A stretch of DNA of 20,417 nucleotides from a virus: the IMG/VR virus record IMGVR_UViG_3300035666_000199, positions 1 through 20,417 of that record. The stretch is one strand, 5' to 3'. Each line of letters begins with the position of its first letter. Positions within the stretch are counted from its first letter, which is position 1. Under the pieces are notes generated by a model. The model was not told where the DNA came from, searched no databases, and was given only the letters and a program-made list of their open reading frames with translations. A program made the translations under genes and the position numbers. Positions 19,548 through 20,417 of the stretch are shown here, in pieces.

Positions 19548-19906
19548 TTAAGGTTTTCCAACTTGTAGACTAGGCTTAAGAACTCACCGATTACCTCGTC
19601 CACGATATTCTGTAACGCAGAATCATCTTTAGGTATGCACTTGTAACGGTTTTTCTCAATGTAAGCCAGTTTCTCAGCTATGCAGTAAATAGGCTCTTTA
19701 TACTTTTCTTCCTCTGTCAGTATGGGTATCTCTTTAATAATCCCATGACGGCCTTGATAGGCTTCTGTTAGCTTGTCAGCTAAACCAGCTATGTCTTCAT
19801 AGAAGTGGCCTAATGCTTTGTGTTGAGAATAGCTTTTAGTGCGTAGATGTTCTCTGTGTGCTACATCACGGGCTAAAAACAATGTTGCTATAAATTCACC
19901 AATCAT
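19544..19906 (-). CDS. DUF5856-like helical protein (ferritin/Dps-like fold suspected)
   Basis: The 120-residue protein begins MIGEFIATLFLARDVAHREH and continues with LRTKSYSQHKALGHFYEDIA and ADKLTEAYQGRHGIIKEIPI, ending DEVIGEFLSLVYKLENL. I recognise the 'H-x2-TKSYxxHKALGxFYE' pattern as the phage family DUF5856, which has been described as Dps- or ferritin-like. Conserved His and Glu residues (AHREH, HKALGHFYE) could bind iron. Its job in phages is unknown, and protection or DNA binding are options. It lies between a small zinc protein and the endolysin with ATGA overlaps on both sides. Confidence 0.7.
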   Translation of the reverse strand: MIGEFIATLFLARDVAHREHLRTKSYSQHKALGHFYEDIAGLADKLTEAYQGRHGIIKEIPILTEEEKYKEPIYCIAEKLAYIEKNRYKCIPKDDSALQNIVDEVIGEFLSLVYKLENLK

Positions 19907-20043
19907 ATCTCATCCTCAATATCAATAATTCCAATTAAATCTGGGTCAAAAACATTACACTCATGGCAAACATGAAAATCTATGTCAGCATCGTCTACCT
20001 CGTATGGCTCTCCGCAACACTCACATAGCTTAATCTGTTTCAT
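19903..20043 (-). CDS. Small zinc-ribbon-like protein (46 residues)
   Basis: From ATG 20043 the frame encodes KLCECCGEPYEVDDADIDF followed by CHEC at about residues 26-29, and then an acidic hydrophobic tail (DLIGIIDIEDEI). Two Cys pairs (Cys-x-Cys-Cys and Cys-His-x-Cys) suggest one zinc site. Similar short zinc peptides are common in phage operons, with no function known. It overlaps both neighbours by a few bases, which supports that it is translated. Confidence 0.65.
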   Translation of the reverse strand: MKQIKLCECCGEPYEVDDADIDFHVCHECNVFDPDLIGIIDIEDEI

Positions 20044-20174
20044 AGCCGTAACTTCCCTCGTAGTTTGTATAGACGGGCAATTTTACGAGCTGTCCTATCT
20101 ACACGCCTGACTTTACGACCTCTACCTCTTACGAGTAGCTTGCCGTTTAATGAGCGCATTTGGTGTAGTATCAT
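20040..20174 (-). CDS. Possible small very basic protein (44 residues)
   Basis: The frame from ATG 20174 (or ATG 20159) is highly basic (RGRGRKVRRVDRTARKIARL, KLRGKLRL at the end), which suggests nucleic acid binding. Its stop overlaps the zinc protein start by ATGA. Against it, the first ATG directly follows the T run of an intrinsic terminator and has no Shine-Dalgarno. Confidence 0.4.
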   Translation of the reverse strand: MILHQMRSLNGKLLVRGRGRKVRRVDRTARKIARLYKLRGKLRL

Positions 20175-20194
20175 AAAAAAATGCCCCGAAGGGC
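20175..20194 (-). terminator. UUCG-capped intrinsic terminator
   Basis: On the minus strand GCCC TTCG GGGC (20083+100 positions 20183-20194) is followed by A and a T run down to 20175. The stem is only 4 bp but has the extra-stable C(UUCG)G loop. It overlaps the stop region of the rightmost gene and should end or reduce its transcript before the lysis genes. Confidence 0.65.
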
Positions 20195-20417
20195 TAGGCA
20201 TACTTACTCTTAAGATATTTAAGTGTTAGTGGCAATTCGTCAAATCTGCCATCCTCTACATCGTATAACATATAGCACCCACGAAAGTGATTGTTACCTT
20301 GAGCGCCTAAGTAGTCCTCATTATGCTCGTAACATGACCCACAGATAATAGCTGTCATCTCTTGGCCGTTAGCCTTCATAGCGTAAGAGATTTGTCTTCC
20401 TTGTTGATGGCCAGCAA
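20194..20417 (-). CDS. Unknown protein, N-terminus cut by window edge
   Basis: The frame stays open to the window edge, and its coherent upstream part (GHQQGRQISYAMKANGQEMT) suggests that ATG 20379, which lacks a nearby ribosome binding site, is internal. The visible part has IICGSCYEHNEDYLGAQG and CYMLYDVEDGRFDELPLTLK with three Cys residues, perhaps a small metal site. It is not recognised. It is the most upstream gene seen of the right-hand minus-strand module. Confidence 0.55.
   Translation of the reverse strand, partial: AGHQQGRQISYAMKANGQEMTAIICGSCYEHNEDYLGAQGNNHFRGCYMLYDVEDGRFDELPLTLKYLKSKYA

Overview
This window is part of a tailed double-stranded DNA phage genome (or a very recent prophage). 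It is densely packed, with ATGA and TAATG junctions between most genes, is AT-rich, and carries terminase, portal, tail fibre, replication, recombination and lysis genes. The 721-residue P22-type portal suggests a podovirus-like virion. I see no integrase or CI-type repressor here, so lifestyle is open. A 23-codon gene at 17470..17541 reads as pqqA, the peptide precursor of the cofactor PQQ. PQQ serves methanol and other alcohol dehydrogenases, so the host may be a PQQ-using methylotrophic betaproteobacterium (Methylophilaceae-like). That host guess is inference.

Layout. (1) Positions 7674 down to 1, minus strand, late module: small terminase, large terminase, a small beta-rich virion-type protein, portal, a long repetitive tail fibre, a second fibre with an S74-type chaperone end, then a stub of a third fibre start running into a GIY-YIG endonuclease that leaves the window. 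(2) 7675..7916, control gap: a minus-strand promoter candidate, a minus-strand intrinsic terminator, and a plus-strand promoter for an HTH+HNH gene (7917..8471). (3) 13991 down to 8468, minus strand, replication and recombination: HNH nuclease, O-like initiator, primase zinc finger, DnaB/RecA-type helicase, small membrane protein, NinB-like, YbcO-like nuclease, orphan DNA methyltransferase, RusA, and last a putative Q-like late regulator. (4) 13992..14301, divergent control region with two promoter candidates, two operator-like dyads and a long hairpin that buries the ribosome binding site of the HNH gene. (5) 14302..17366, plus strand, second early operon of mostly tiny genes, with an excisionase-like HTH protein, an Erf annealing protein, an SSB-like protein and a DUF3310 protein. 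(6) 20417 down to 17470, minus strand: small genes, a DUF5856-like protein, M15 endolysin, holin, overlapping spanins, a virion-type protein with an HExxH motif, and pqqA with a structured leader, convergent with the plus early operon.

How it may work (inference): the divergent early promoters drive replication and recombination genes. The Q-like protein, made last on the leftward early operon, could let polymerase pass the terminator at 7742..7772 and switch on packaging and structural genes. The lysis module belongs to the late set, and pqqA at its end would raise PQQ precursor supply late in infection. Several real genes are too short to stand out by length (33 to 56 codons) and were found by translation coupling and ribosome binding sites.
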